Notes: a model not told the origin generated them from the letters alone. DNA of 64,000 nucleotides from Ruminococcaceae bacterium UBA4871 (GCA_002399445.1 DHDR01000029.1:19201-83200); one strand, 5' to 3'; counted from the first letter of the stretch, positions 48,156 through 57,919 are shown. Numbers and translations: made by a program.

Positions 48156-48362
48156 TTACTTTGACATGTCGCCATAACGCTTTTTGAACATATCAACACG
48201 GCCGCTGCTGTCTACCAGTTTCTGTTTGCCAGTAAAAAACGGATGGCACTTAGAGCAGATTTCAACGCGGATATTTTGCTTGGTAGAACGAGTTTTAATC
48301 ACATTGCCGCAGGCACATGTGATGGTTGCGTCCTTATACTCAGGATGGATACCTTTTTTCAT
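48156..48362 (-). CDS. rpmE: 50S ribosomal protein L31
   Basis: Ribosomal protein of 68 residues. It is the zinc-containing type: CACG and [12 protein letters not shown] hold four cysteines. The ATG at 48360-48362 has AGAGGTGA before it; the longer frame upstream is not conserved sequence. It has its own terminator. Confidence 0.97.
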   Translation of the reverse strand: MKKGIHPEYKDATITCACGNVIKTRSTKQNIRVEICSKCHPFFTGKQKLVDSSGRVDMFKKRYGDMSK

Positions 48363-48500
48363 GGGATTGTCACCTCTTTCAGCAAATGCTGCAGCATACG
48401 GCCCGGCCTGCTGACTGCCAAAATGCAGAACAGCCCGATCGGACTCTAAACATACGTATTTTATCATAATTCAGAATAAAAAGCAAGTTTTTTATAAGAT

Positions 48501-49304
48501 TCAGTTGTTGATTTGCTGATTCTTTTTATAAACGGCATATTCTTCCAGGCAGAGTCCCAACCGGCGCATCGTCTGCGCATTATAAGTCCCAACATAACGA
48601 AAATGGGAGGGATTATTTTTAAGGCCGGTGTAGCCCTCTTTTTCATCAGCATATCTGCGTACAAATCCATAATCCACACAGTGGTTCAGCAGCCAGTGAT
48701 AGCCATCCGAAGCGAGAAAAGTGGAATCCGAAGGAAAAGTAACTGCCATTCCGGTCTGATTTTCGCTAAAGCCTCCCGGCGGCACTATTGCTTCTGCTTC
48801 ACTTTCTGCAATGGCACGCGTTTTCCCGTTATTTTTCATTAATTCCTGAATTTTCTGCTGGTATCGTTTTTCCTGTGTACTAGCATCCACATACCCTTCA
48901 GCCGGCTGAAGGGTGTAGCCAGCTGCTTTCGCATCTGTCAGCATTTTTTTCAGCGCTGGTAAAATCCGTTTGTCCACTTGAATGCCACCAAAGCTGGTGA
49001 GCTGCACCGTAAAGCTGCTGCTAATCTGTTTATTCGGCGATACAACAGTCAGTGCCCACGCATCATCTGGAATTGGCAAAAGGACATCTTCCTGAGACGA
49101 AGGGATACTGGATGCTGACGATTTTCCACTGCCCGCAGGCGCAGAATGGACAGTACGCCACGTAAAGGATCCAAGCAGTGCTACCAACAACAGAATGCCA
49201 ACCAGCAGGACCGTCATCCAACGCCGGAGCCGATGTATACTGCCAATTTCCTTTTGAGAAACATCTAGATCTGTCAGGATTCGCTCCTGACGATGTATAT
49301 TCAT
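48501..49304 (-). CDS. VanY-like (peptidase M15B) membrane protein, zinc site degenerate
   Basis: Protein of 267 residues with one membrane helix (about residues 29-50, WMTVLLVGILLLVALLGSF), a Ser-rich linker and an extracellular domain like D-alanyl-D-alanine carboxypeptidases of the VanY group. The motif SEHQTG-x-AVD reads SENQTGMAVT here. The EPWHFRYVG motif reads NPSHFRYVG. Thus the first zinc His, the zinc Asp and the catalytic Glu are all replaced; only the last His remains. It is probably not an active peptidase, and might bind wall peptides. AGAGGGA precedes the chosen ATG at 49304. Confidence 0.82.
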   Translation of the reverse strand: MNIHRQERILTDLDVSQKEIGSIHRLRRWMTVLLVGILLLVALLGSFTWRTVHSAPAGSGKSSASSIPSSQEDVLLPIPDDAWALTVVSPNKQISSSFTVQLTSFGGIQVDKRILPALKKMLTDAKAAGYTLQPAEGYVDASTQEKRYQQKIQELMKNNGKTRAIAESEAEAIVPPGGFSENQTGMAVTFPSDSTFLASDGYHWLLNHCVDYGFVRRYADEKEGYTGLKNNPSHFRYVGTYNAQTMRRLGLCLEEYAVYKKNQQINN

Positions 49305-49509
49305 ATCATTCCCTCTTATCTGAATGTTCATCTCATATTTCGCATGAAAAGCAATCACTCTTTGACAAGCCTATGATTATACTCTCCATAAAGCCACAAA
49401 TTCCACTTTTCATTTTAAGTCAGCTTTCGTAACTTTGCAAGGTATTTTCTTTGAATCGAATCCTATAACATTATAATTTTATAAATCCTTTCTGTTTAAA
49501 AAATAATCA

Positions 49510-49538
49510 TTGCTTTTCAACATGATTTGCGGTACAAT
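49510..49538 (+). promoter_or_regulatory. Promoter of pyruvate kinase
   Basis: TTGCTT (49510-49515) and TACAAT (49533-49538) with 17-bp spacing. The leader to pyk is about 150 nt, AT-rich, with no recognised riboswitch. The other part of the 49.3-49.7 kb gap shows nothing further. Confidence 0.65.
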
Positions 49539-49694
49539 TTAAATTGAATGCATAAAATGCTTTCAAAGAAAACTTTATTCCCTGCAAAATTTGCTTATTA
49601 ACAAAAATCTAGACAGAAATTGAGATCAAAATGCGGTGAATGATGTTTAGAAAAACAATATTTGTACCCACATAGAATCGAGGTCATTTCCTAT

Positions 49695-51470
49695 ATGCGT
49701 AAAACAAAAATAATCTGTACGCTTGGGCCTGCTACCGATGACAAAAATGTTCTGCGTCAACTCATGATTTCCGGTATGGACGTAGCACGCATCAACTTTT
49801 CTCATGGCTCGCATGAGGAGCATAAGGTCCGCATTGATGCTGTGAAAGAACTGCGTAAAGAGCTTGGTCTGCCCGTTGCTCTGTTGCTGGATACAAAGGG
49901 ACCAGAAATTCGTACACTTGATTTTGCTCAGTCAGTCGATGTGGTAGAAGGTCAGTCCTATACATTGACGACGCGCGATGTTATGGGTGACAGCAAAATG
50001 TGCGGCATCACTTACAAAAATCTGCCACAGGAAGTTACCCCCGGCACAAAAATTTTGATTGATGACGGTCTGATTGAACTGCGTGTAGATCATGCGACAG
50101 ATACAGATATTAACTGCACCGTTATGAATGGCGGCACCATTGCTAAACATAAAGGTATTAATATCCCCGGTGTTGATCTTGCTCTTCCTTTTCTGAGTGC
50201 TCAGGACAAGTCTGATATTGCTTTTGGTGTGGAGCAGGACTTTGATATGATTGCTGCTTCGTTTACCCGCTGTGCTGAGGATATCCTTGATCTGCGCCGT
50301 GAACTGGAAAAAGACGGAAATCACGATATGCAGATTATCAGCAAAATTGAAAGCACCGGCGGCGTTAAAAACTTTGACGATATTATCCGTGTTTCCGACG
50401 GCATCATGGTCGCCCGCGGTGATTTGGGCGTGGAAGTTCCCATGGAAGAGGTTCCCGTCCTGCAAAAAAAGATGACGAAAAAAGGTTTTGTCGCCGGTAA
50501 AGTCGTCGTTACTGCTACCCAGATGCTTGACTCGATGATTCAGCATCCGCGTCCAACACGTGCAGAAGCCACTGATGTTGCCAATGCAATCTATGACGGC
50601 ACCAGCGCGATTATGCTTTCCGGTGAAACAGCTGCTGGGAAATATCCTGTGGAAGCTGTCCAAACAATGGCTCGCATTGCAGAGCGCACCGAACAAAGCA
50701 TTGATTATGCTCAGCGTTTTCGCGAAACTACCTGTATAGAACGGAGCGATGTGACATCGGCAATCTCCCATGCAACCGTCACAACAGCACATGATCTTGG
50801 CGCTGTTGCCATTATGACAGTAACAAAATCCGGCCGCACTGCACGTACAATTTCAAAATATCGCCCTGCCTGCCCCATTATCAGCGGCACAACAAACAGT
50901 AAAGTCATGTATCAAATGAATCTGTCATGGGGCGTTGTACCTATTATGGTTGAAGAAAAAGATAATACAGATGAACTTTTTGACCATGTTGTAAATGTGG
51001 CACGTGAAAAGGGACTGGTGAAAAACGGGGATTTGACTGTCATTACTGCAGGTGTACCGCTTGGAATTTCCGGCACCACCAATTTGTTAAAAGTACAGTT
51101 GGTCGGCGATGTTCTGGTAACCGGAGATGGAATTTCTCTGGGCACTGTCTGCAGCAATCTCTGTGTCTGCACAACACAGGCAGAACTGAAGCAAAACTTT
51201 CATGAGGGCGACATTATTGTAATTCCAAAGTCAAGCAATGAAATTATGCCCTACATGCGTAAAGCTTCCGGTATTATTACAGAGGAACCCGGCATGAATA
51301 CCCATGCCGCTATTGTCGGACTCTCCCTGAATATACCAGTCATCGTTGGGGCAGCCAATGCTACCCAAATTCTACGCAGCGGTGTTACCGTTAGACTGGA
51401 TTCTGACCGTGGTATTGTTTATGCGGGCAAGGAAAAAAAGTGTGTAAAGAAAACACAGCAGAAAAAATAA
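49695..51470 (+). CDS. pyk: Pyruvate kinase
   Basis: Glycolytic enzyme turning PEP and ADP into pyruvate and ATP. The 591 residues start KTKIICTLGPATDD, with ARINFSHGSHEEH, LLDTKGPEIRT, the catalytic IISKIESTGGVKNFDDI, MVARGDLGVE and ATQMLDSM. A C-terminal extension (about residues 490-580) has EEPGMNTHAAIVG and VIVGAANATQ, the PEP-utilising swivel domain seen in many Firmicutes pyruvate kinases. The ATG at 49695 is preceded by weak GAGGT. It ends at a terminator. Confidence 0.98.
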   Translation: MRKTKIICTLGPATDDKNVLRQLMISGMDVARINFSHGSHEEHKVRIDAVKELRKELGLPVALLLDTKGPEIRTLDFAQSVDVVEGQSYTLTTRDVMGDSKMCGITYKNLPQEVTPGTKILIDDGLIELRVDHATDTDINCTVMNGGTIAKHKGINIPGVDLALPFLSAQDKSDIAFGVEQDFDMIAASFTRCAEDILDLRRELEKDGNHDMQIISKIESTGGVKNFDDIIRVSDGIMVARGDLGVEVPMEEVPVLQKKMTKKGFVAGKVVVTATQMLDSMIQHPRPTRAEATDVANAIYDGTSAIMLSGETAAGKYPVEAVQTMARIAERTEQSIDYAQRFRETTCIERSDVTSAISHATVTTAHDLGAVAIMTVTKSGRTARTISKYRPACPIISGTTNSKVMYQMNLSWGVVPIMVEEKDNTDELFDHVVNVAREKGLVKNGDLTVITAGVPLGISGTTNLLKVQLVGDVLVTGDGISLGTVCSNLCVCTTQAELKQNFHEGDIIVIPKSSNEIMPYMRKASGIITEEPGMNTHAAIVGLSLNIPVIVGAANATQILRSGVTVRLDSDRGIVYAGKEKKCVKKTQQKK

Positions 51471-51507
51471 TAGAATGATGCAAATTAAATAATTGTGCTT
51501 TAAATTT

Positions 51508-51546
51508 ACAGCTGCCAAGGGAAAATAAGGCAGCTGTTTTTTTATT
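51508..51546 (+). terminator. Terminator of pyk
   Basis: ACAGCTGCC (51508-51516) and GGCAGCTGT (51529-51537) form a perfect 9-bp stem followed by a long T-run. Confidence 0.92.
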
Positions 51547-51635
51547 AAATGTAGAAAGGCTGCAGCTTCTTAAGTTGGCAATCTGATAACTGCAGTCTAA
51601 TTTTATTTTTTTAAGAAAAGCTTCAAACGGAGTGC

Positions 51636-52064
51636 TTATGTAGCAGCTCCATGAGAAACCTGTGCAACCGCTGACGGCATATTTGCAATCGTACGGCGAT
51701 GACTGTGACTGTTCGGCTGTTCAATCAAGCCAAAACTAACCGATAACGCACGATCCACCTTCGTCATATCCCCATCGTCCAGCCGACCCATGTACTCACG
51801 CAGGCGGTGTTTATCTAATGTACGGACCTGCTCCAGCAGCACGATGCTGTCACGCGATAACCCTGTGTCAGCTGCATTCAGATGAATATGTGTGGGCAAT
51901 TCCGTTTTACCGCGCTGGCTTGTGATTGCTGCGGCAATCACCGTTGGACTGAAGCGATTTCCAACATCATTTTGAACAATCAGCACTGGTCTTACTCCGC
52001 CCTGCTCAGAGCCGATAACAGGGCTGAGATCTGCATAAAAAATATCTCCGCGCTTTACTTGCAT
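51636..52064 (-). CDS. mazF: MazF/PemK-type endoribonuclease toxin
   Basis: Type II toxin family that cuts mRNA at specific sites. Residues 1-115 closely match Bacillus EndoA/MazF: VKRGDIFYADLSPVIGSEQG, VRPVLIVQND, FSPTVIAAAITSQ and RDSIVLLEQVRTLDK, including the catalytic Arg and the Thr/Ser of AITSQ. A C-terminal extension of about 25 residues (SHSHRRTIANMPS...) is unusual. The ATG at 52062-52064 has GGAG ten bases upstream. No antitoxin gene fits in the 130 bp to nnrD or elsewhere nearby, whereas related Firmicutes usually have mazE directly upstream. Confidence 0.9.
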   Translation of the reverse strand: MQVKRGDIFYADLSPVIGSEQGGVRPVLIVQNDVGNRFSPTVIAAAITSQRGKTELPTHIHLNAADTGLSRDSIVLLEQVRTLDKHRLREYMGRLDDGDMTKVDRALSVSFGLIEQPNSHSHRRTIANMPSAVAQVSHGAAT

Positions 52065-52195
52065 GACACTCACGCTCCGCAATTGAATTTCTGCAAATAG
52101 CATTGGCAGAATCATCAGATTTTATACATCTGCTCTGCTTTTATCAGTGTATGCAATTCCGCGCTTTTTTGCGTTTCTTCCAAGAAAGCAGAAAG

Positions 52196-53050
52196 TCAGT
52201 GACCTCGGCTGTTCTCGATTTTTAAAAAGATTTGAGGCAGCTCATCCAGTAAATCATGGGGCAGCATTGCCTGCTGAGAAAGCCGTGCCGCACAATAGTC
52301 ACCTGCCATCCCATGCAAATAAACGGCCGCACAAGCCGCTAGATAAGGTGAAACTCCCTGTGCCAGAAAAGCGCCGATCATTCCGGCAAGAAGATCGCCG
52401 CTTCCTCCGCGCGCCATTCCGGGATTTCCGGTTGGATTTTGCAGGGCCTGTCCTTCCGGAGAGGCAATAACCGTTCCTGCCCCTTTCAGGACCAATATGA
52501 CATGATGCTTTTGGGCAAAATCAGCTGCTGCACCTGTGCGGTCTGCCTGCACTTGGCGGACTGTACAGCCAAGCAGCCGCGCCATCTCCCCAGGGTGTGG
52601 TGTCAACACGGCTGGTACAGGAAGCGTATCCAGTATGGAAACATGATTGACAATGCAGTTGAGTCCATCAGCATCCAGCACCAGCGGTACTTGGCAGTTT
52701 TTGAGTATTTGGTACACACGTTCCGGATACGCTGTGGAAAAGCCGCATCCCAACACACAAGCCGAAGCCTTTGGCAAAGACCGAAGTACATTTGAAAAAT
52801 CACTTTCCGGATAAACCGTGTACACCGCTTCCGGCAATTGGGAAGAAACAATGGGATAAATGCCTTCCGGCAGTGCCACATCCACCAAACCTGCCCCGCA
52901 CCGCAGAGCGGCACCTGCACACAGCATAGCCGCACCTGCCATTCCATAGCTGCCGCAAATACACAGCAGTCGGCCAAATGTGCCTTTATTGCTGTCTGTT
53001 TTGCGCACCCTCACGGCAGATGCAGCCATTTCGTAAGTGACCGTTTTCAT
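52196..53050 (-). CDS. nnrD: ADP-dependent NAD(P)H-hydrate dehydratase
   Basis: Metabolite-repair enzyme that restores hydrated NADH and NADPH. The 284 residues of the ribokinase-like CARKD domain show GTFGRLLCICGSYGMAGAAMLCAGAALRCGAGLVDV, LDADGLN, LTPHPGEMARLLG and NPTGNPGMARGGSGDLLAGMIGA. The ATG (53050-53048) overlaps the acpS stop as ATGA, with GGGAGGA before it. The epimerase half (NnrE), often fused or adjacent, is not present here. Confidence 0.94.
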   Translation of the reverse strand: MKTVTYEMAASAVRVRKTDSNKGTFGRLLCICGSYGMAGAAMLCAGAALRCGAGLVDVALPEGIYPIVSSQLPEAVYTVYPESDFSNVLRSLPKASACVLGCGFSTAYPERVYQILKNCQVPLVLDADGLNCIVNHVSILDTLPVPAVLTPHPGEMARLLGCTVRQVQADRTGAAADFAQKHHVILVLKGAGTVIASPEGQALQNPTGNPGMARGGSGDLLAGMIGAFLAQGVSPYLAACAAVYLHGMAGDYCAARLSQQAMLPHDLLDELPQIFLKIENSRGH

Positions 53051-53418
53051 TTCAAATGTTCCTCCCGTTCCCCTACAACCACCACGGCCACGGTGGTGGC
53101 TGTGTGTGTAACACTGACGGCAAATGTCCAGCCATCCGCAAGCCGGGCTGCCCTTCCGCTCAGGGAAAGAATCGGTGCCCCGTTTGTTCCGCGCAGTAAC
53201 TGAACTTCTCCGAGTGTAAAACAGCATAAACCTGTTTTCATTGCTTTCCCAAATGCTTCCTTTGCGCTGAAAGAAGCGGCAACGCTTTGTGCAGGAAATC
53301 CGCGATTCTGCAGCTGAACAAATTCTTCTTTGCCCAGTATTTTTTTGCAGAAATGCGGATTTCTCATAGACCGGCGGATTCGGTTGATTTCACAAAGGTC
53401 GATTCCTGCCGTTAACAT
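53047..53418 (-). CDS. acpS: Holo-[acyl-carrier-protein] synthase
   Basis: Transfers phosphopantetheine from CoA to acyl carrier protein. The 123 residues show GIDLCEINRI with the metal-binding Asp and FSAKEAFGKAMKTG with the Glu and Lys of the active site, then VSVTHTATTVAVVVV. It overlaps the upstream membrane protein by 7 bp and nnrD by 4 bp, so the three are one operon. The acpS-nnrD-mazF order recalls the acpS-alr-mazEF region of Bacillus with genes lost. Confidence 0.93.
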   Translation of the reverse strand: MLTAGIDLCEINRIRRSMRNPHFCKKILGKEEFVQLQNRGFPAQSVAASFSAKEAFGKAMKTGLCCFTLGEVQLLRGTNGAPILSLSGRAARLADGWTFAVSVTHTATTVAVVVVGEREEHLK

Positions 53419-53948
53419 TTTCCCTGCGGCACATGGGGAAAGGCCGCATTGCTGACGGAGCGTTTCAAGGACGGCCGAATGGCATTTAAGATGCGGTCAT
53501 CCGGACTGAAAATAATCAGCATCCTTCCGTACTTTTCAAAGTGCCCGCTGATGTACCAATTGTCTGCCGTCCCTTTTGCGGTTTTTCCCACCTGATAAAC
53601 TGCATCAAAATTTCTGCCGGTGAATTTCTGTTCTTCATATTTTCCCATTTCCTCTGTTTCATGCAGATCTACGGAAAACTGACGTTTCCGCTTACGGCGG
53701 TGAATAATTTTATCACAGGTAAAATCATGATTTGTAATGCTGTATTCAAATTCCCAGTCAATTGATGTTACCATATAATAAAAGGCAAAACAGACACCTG
53801 CCAAAATCAAAATTGCAAACATAGATAACAGCGGAATCGCGAGAGTCAGCAGCAAAATAATCACGGCCACAATCACAGAAGCAGTAATAATTAATGCATC
53901 TTTTGCGCAGAATTTGCGCTTAATAATCTGTTCGGAAAAAATATCCAT
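53412..53948 (-). CDS. Membrane protein with two helices, unknown
   Basis: The 178-residue protein starts with a short Lys/Arg-rich segment, followed by two adjacent membrane helices (ALIITASVIVAVIILLLTLAI and SMFAILILAGVCFAFYYMV). A soluble C-terminal domain follows with IDWEFEYSITNHDFTCDKII and a Lys/Arg cluster HRRKRKRQFSVDL. It resembles DUF6106-like proteins of Clostridia, although I cannot confirm the family. I chose the ATG at 53946-53948, preceded by GGGGGAAT; an ATG 14 codons upstream lacks a site. It is the first gene of the acpS operon. Confidence 0.78.
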   Translation of the reverse strand: MDIFSEQIIKRKFCAKDALIITASVIVAVIILLLTLAIPLLSMFAILILAGVCFAFYYMVTSIDWEFEYSITNHDFTCDKIIHRRKRKRQFSVDLHETEEMGKYEEQKFTGRNFDAVYQVGKTAKGTADNWYISGHFEKYGRMLIIFSPDDRILNAIRPSLKRSVSNAAFPHVPQGKC

Positions 53949-54105
53949 TCTCAAATTCCCCCGGTTTTTGAATTCATAGTCCATATTCATCTTGTTTTAA
54001 TTATTTTAGCATAGGCCAAAAGTAATTACAAACAAAATTGCTGATAATTAGAGATGTTTTATGAAGGCTTTGTTTTGTTCGGGACTCTTTCGGATCGGTA
54101 AAGGC

Positions 54106-54134
54106 TTGCAATCCATAAATATGCGTGCTACAAT
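54106..54134 (+). promoter_or_regulatory. Promoter of the pheS-pheT leader
   Basis: TTGCAA (54106-54111) and TACAAT (54129-54134), 17 bp apart, just upstream of the T-box. Confidence 0.75.
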
Positions 54135-54141
54135 ATTTCGT

Positions 54142-54398
54142 ATAATTTGAAACACTGTGAGAAAGGAAGTAGCATTTTCCATTTGCAGGTTCAGAGAACG
54201 TGCGTCACTGGCTGAAAGCGCACCCGCCTGTACGGAAATGTGAAGTTCCCTTTTGAGTGTCCCTGCAGAACCAGCAGCTTTTTAAGCCGCAAGTAGGCAT
54301 GGACGGCCGGCCCCGTTATCCGCCGCGAAAGTATAATGCAGGGTGGTACCGCGAAGACAGAGCCTTCGCCCCTTTAAAAGAGGGGCAAAGGCTTTTTT
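54142..54398 (+). promoter_or_regulatory. T-box leader of pheS-pheT with terminator
   Basis: The conserved T-box AGGGTGGTACCGCG lies at 54340-54353, and an intrinsic terminator with CCCCT/AGGGG and AGCCTT/AAGGCT arms plus T6 lies at 54361-54398. Uncharged tRNA-Phe should stabilise the antiterminator and allow pheST expression. A plausible Phe specifier codon TTC lies at 54246-54248 (GAAGTTCCC); its position in stem I should be checked by folding. Confidence 0.93.
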
Positions 54399-54452
54399 AT
54401 TTCCGGAAGTTATCCTATCCAACCTGTCAATGAGAAAGGATGAATACTGCAA

Positions 54453-55475
54453 ATGTTAAAAGATGAGCTGCAGACAATTGGCACCAAAGCGCTGCAGGAA
54501 CTGCACAGTGCCAAGGATCAAAAGCAGCTGGATAATCTGCGCGTACACTATCTTGGCAAAAAAGGTTCCCTGACAGCAATCCTGAAACAAATGAAAAATC
54601 TTTCCGCGGAGGAACGTCCGGTCATCGGGAAATTGGCCAATGAAATCCGCTCCAATATTGAACAAACAATTGCGGAACGCACAGAAGAGCTGAAAAATCT
54701 GGAGTTGGAACACCGCCTGCGTACAGAAGCAATTGACGTTACGCTTCCCGGAAAGCCGCGAAAGCTCGGCTGCAAACATCCGCTGTCCAGCACGCTGGAA
54801 GACTTAGAAGAAATTTTCTTTGGCATGGGGTTCAGCATTGCGGAAGGTCCGGAAGTGGAATACGATTATTATAACTTTGAAGCACTGAATATTCCAAAGG
54901 ACCACCCCGCGCGCGATGATCAGGATACATTTTATATTAATGACAAGATTCTGCTGCGTACGCAAACCAGTCCGGTTCAAGTACGCACCATGCAGAGCCA
55001 GAAACCGCCGATTCGCATCATCGCGCCCGGCCGCGTTTACCGCAGTGATGCTGTGGATGCCACCCACTCCCCTCTGTTTCACCAAGTGGAAGGATTAGTT
55101 GTGGACAAAGGGATCACTTTCGCCGACCTGAAAGGGACACTGGAAACATTTATCAAACGTCTGTATGGAAACGACAGTGTCGTCCGCTTTCGTCCACATC
55201 ATTTTCCTTTTACAGAGCCAAGTGCAGAAGTGGATGTCCAGTGCTTCCACTGCCATGGCAAAGGCTGCCGTCTTTGCAAAGGTGAGGGATGGATTGAAAT
55301 CTTAGGCTGCGGTATGGTGCATCCGAAAGTCCTTTCAAACTGTGGAATTGATCCGGAGGAATACTCTGGATTTGCTTTTGGCATTGGTCTGGAACGCATC
55401 GCTATGCGCAAATATAACATTGACGATATGCGTCTGTTTTACGAAAATGATATTCGTTTTCTGGAGCAGTTCTGA
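54453..55475 (+). CDS. pheS: Phenylalanyl-tRNA synthetase alpha subunit
   Basis: Catalytic subunit, 340 residues. An N-terminal coiled coil is followed by the class II core with [54 protein letters not shown] (motif 2) and [17 protein letters not shown] (motif 3). The heterotetramer with PheT charges tRNA-Phe. Regulated by the T-box before it. It contains a C-x-x-C pair in [14 protein letters not shown], as in many Firmicutes. Confidence 0.99.
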   Translation: MLKDELQTIGTKALQELHSAKDQKQLDNLRVHYLGKKGSLTAILKQMKNLSAEERPVIGKLANEIRSNIEQTIAERTEELKNLELEHRLRTEAIDVTLPGKPRKLGCKHPLSSTLEDLEEIFFGMGFSIAEGPEVEYDYYNFEALNIPKDHPARDDQDTFYINDKILLRTQTSPVQVRTMQSQKPPIRIIAPGRVYRSDAVDATHSPLFHQVEGLVVDKGITFADLKGTLETFIKRLYGNDSVVRFRPHHFPFTEPSAEVDVQCFHCHGKGCRLCKGEGWIEILGCGMVHPKVLSNCGIDPEEYSGFAFGIGLERIAMRKYNIDDMRLFYENDIRFLEQF

Positions 55476-55525
55476 ACTGCCGTATCATCTGAAATATTAC
55501 CGGAAAGTGTGGGATCAATCTTAAT

Positions 55526-57919
55526 ATGAATCTTTCAAAGCGTTGGTTAAAAGAATTCGTGGACCTGCCGGAGATGCCCCTGCGCCAGTTCACGGAAGCC
55601 ATTACCCTCAGCGGCAGCAAAGTGGAAAGCTGGCACACAGAAGGCGAGGACTTTGCAAAAATTGTAGTGGGAAAAGTGCTGTCTCTGGAAAAGCATCCGG
55701 ACAGTGACCACTTATGGATTACCAAAACAACTGTCAATGAAAAGGAAGAACCCCTGCAAATTGTGACTGGCGCCCAGAATCTGCACGTCGGTGATTATGT
55801 ACCGGTCGCCCTGCACGGCAGTACCCTGCCCGGCGGCAAAAAAATTAAGCGGGGTAAACTGCGCGGCGTAGTAAGTAACGGCATGCTCTGCGGCATCACG
55901 GAACTGGGTCTGACAGTCCACGACTTTCCGTCTACCATTGAAGACGGCATCATGGTGCTGACCGAAGCAGACGGCTGCAAGCTGCAGCTCGGCATGGACA
56001 TCCGTGAAGCACTCGGTTACAATGACACCGTCGTCGAGTTTGAAATCACCTCCAACCGGCCAGACTGTTTCTCGGTAATCGGTCTTGCCCGAGAAGCAGC
56101 AGCAACCTTCAATCTTCCGCTCAAACTTCACACACCGCAGGTAAAAGGCAGCGCCGGTAACTGCGCTGGTCTGCTGGATGTCAAAATTGAAGCACCTGAC
56201 CTCTGCCCCATTTATACAAACCGCGTTGTTAAAAATGTGCGCGTAAAGCCTTCTCCCCTCTGGATGCGGGAACGTCTGCGAGCCATGGGTGTACGTCCGA
56301 TCAACAATATCGTCGATATCACAAATTATGTTATGCTGGAATACGGCCAGCCGATGCATGCTTTCGACCTGCGCAGCGTGGAAGGCCGCAAGATTCGCAT
56401 TCGCCGTGCAAAACCCGGAGAAACCATTACCACACTGGACGGCGTAAAGCGCACCCTCACAGACAAGCAGCTCGTCATTGCCGACAACAGCAAACCAATG
56501 GCAATCGCCGGTGTTATGGGCGGTGAATTCAGTGGTATTGCAAAGGATACCACCACGATTGTTTTTGAGTCTGCCTGTTTTAAGGGAACCAGTGTCCGCA
56601 CCACGGCACGGGACCAGGGAATGCGCACAGAAGCTTCCGGCCGCTATGAAAAGGGGCTGGACCCCAACAACTGCATTCCCGCCATCAACCGTGCCTGCGA
56701 ACTGGTCGAACTGCTTGATGCCGGCGATGTAATGGACGGTATCCTTATGGATGACCATTCCAATAAAGAAAAACACCGTATTCGCTTTGAACCGGAATGG
56801 ACAAACCGATTCCTGCACACAGATATTTCCAAAGAAGAAATGAAAAAGATTCTCATGAAACTGGAATGTGAATTTGACGGAGATGAAATCATTGTTCCAA
56901 CTTTCCGCCCCGATCTTGTCCATAAAGCGGACATTGCGGAAGAAATTGCCCGCTTTTACGGTTATAATAAGATTCCGAGCAAAAAGCTGCCCGGAGGCAC
57001 AGAAGGCGTTTTCACAGAAAAGCAGCATTTTATCCGCTCGGTTCACCAAGCAATGCTTGCACTTGGCGCAGATGAAATCATGACGTATTCCTTTTTCTCC
57101 CCTAAAAACTATGACAAGATTCGGATGCCTGCAGACGACCCGCTGCGCAATTCCATAACGATTCGCAACCCGTTGGGTGAGGATACCAGCATCATGCGCA
57201 CAACGGCACTGCCCTCTATGCTGGAAGTCCTTTCCCGCAACTACAATAACCGCAATTCGGAAGCATGCCTGTACGAGCTCGCCGGCGAGTATATCCCCAC
57301 ACAGCCTGATAAGCTGCCCCTTGAAAAATCCACCCTCATCTGTGGAATGTACGGAGAAGATTATGATTTCTTCACAGCAAAAGGGATGCTGGAAACTCTG
57401 CTGAGCCGCCTTGGCATTACAGATTGGGACATTTCCGCCTGCCGGGATGCCTGCAGTTATCATCCGGGCCGCTGTGCAAAGCTGACTGTCGGGGGAGAAG
57501 CACTCGGTATCATCGGCGAAATTCATCCGAAGGTTTTGGCGAACTTTGGCATTGGTGTGCGCACCTACTCCTTTACCCTTGACACTGCTGTTTTAAAAGA
57601 CTATGCCGCTTTGTCCCATACGTTTAAACCTTTGCCGAAGTTTCCTGCTGTTACACGGGACCTTGCCCTCATCTGCGATGCGGAAATTCCTGTTTTGGAA
57701 TTAAAAAAAGCAATTCAGCGCGGAACAGGAAAACTCTTAGAAAACATCAAAGTCTTTGATGTTTACCGCGGCGAACAAATTGCCCACGGCAAAAAAAGCG
57801 TTGCAATCAGCGTTGTTCTTCGCAGCGCAAATGCAACATTGACGGATGAACAAGTCAATAATGCCATCCAAAAAGCGATCAAAGAGTTGGAGAAAGTGGG
57901 CGCCAATTTGCGGACCTGA
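55526..57919 (+). CDS. pheT: Phenylalanyl-tRNA synthetase beta subunit
   Basis: Beta subunit, 797 residues. An N-terminal tRNA-binding EMAP-like domain is followed by the B3/B4 editing domain (FEITSNRPDCFSVIGLAREAAA and GVMGGEFSG), B5 and the inactive synthetase-like core, and the C-terminal anticodon-binding FDX-ACB domain (FPAVTRDLALICD). The ATG lacks a good ribosome binding site and lies 50 nt after pheS, so its translation may depend on ribosomes from pheS. Confidence 0.98.
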   Translation: MNLSKRWLKEFVDLPEMPLRQFTEAITLSGSKVESWHTEGEDFAKIVVGKVLSLEKHPDSDHLWITKTTVNEKEEPLQIVTGAQNLHVGDYVPVALHGSTLPGGKKIKRGKLRGVVSNGMLCGITELGLTVHDFPSTIEDGIMVLTEADGCKLQLGMDIREALGYNDTVVEFEITSNRPDCFSVIGLAREAAATFNLPLKLHTPQVKGSAGNCAGLLDVKIEAPDLCPIYTNRVVKNVRVKPSPLWMRERLRAMGVRPINNIVDITNYVMLEYGQPMHAFDLRSVEGRKIRIRRAKPGETITTLDGVKRTLTDKQLVIADNSKPMAIAGVMGGEFSGIAKDTTTIVFESACFKGTSVRTTARDQGMRTEASGRYEKGLDPNNCIPAINRACELVELLDAGDVMDGILMDDHSNKEKHRIRFEPEWTNRFLHTDISKEEMKKILMKLECEFDGDEIIVPTFRPDLVHKADIAEEIARFYGYNKIPSKKLPGGTEGVFTEKQHFIRSVHQAMLALGADEIMTYSFFSPKNYDKIRMPADDPLRNSITIRNPLGEDTSIMRTTALPSMLEVLSRNYNNRNSEACLYELAGEYIPTQPDKLPLEKSTLICGMYGEDYDFFTAKGMLETLLSRLGITDWDISACRDACSYHPGRCAKLTVGGEALGIIGEIHPKVLANFGIGVRTYSFTLDTAVLKDYAALSHTFKPLPKFPAVTRDLALICDAEIPVLELKKAIQRGTGKLLENIKVFDVYRGEQIAHGKKSVAISVVLRSANATLTDEQVNNAIQKAIKELEKVGANLRT

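Noticed and set aside
55712..57526. Long open frame of 604 codons antisense to pheT
   Set aside because: It lies wholly inside pheT on the other strand, its translation is Cys/His/Phe-rich with no domain, and it has no ribosome binding site; a codon-bias shadow.
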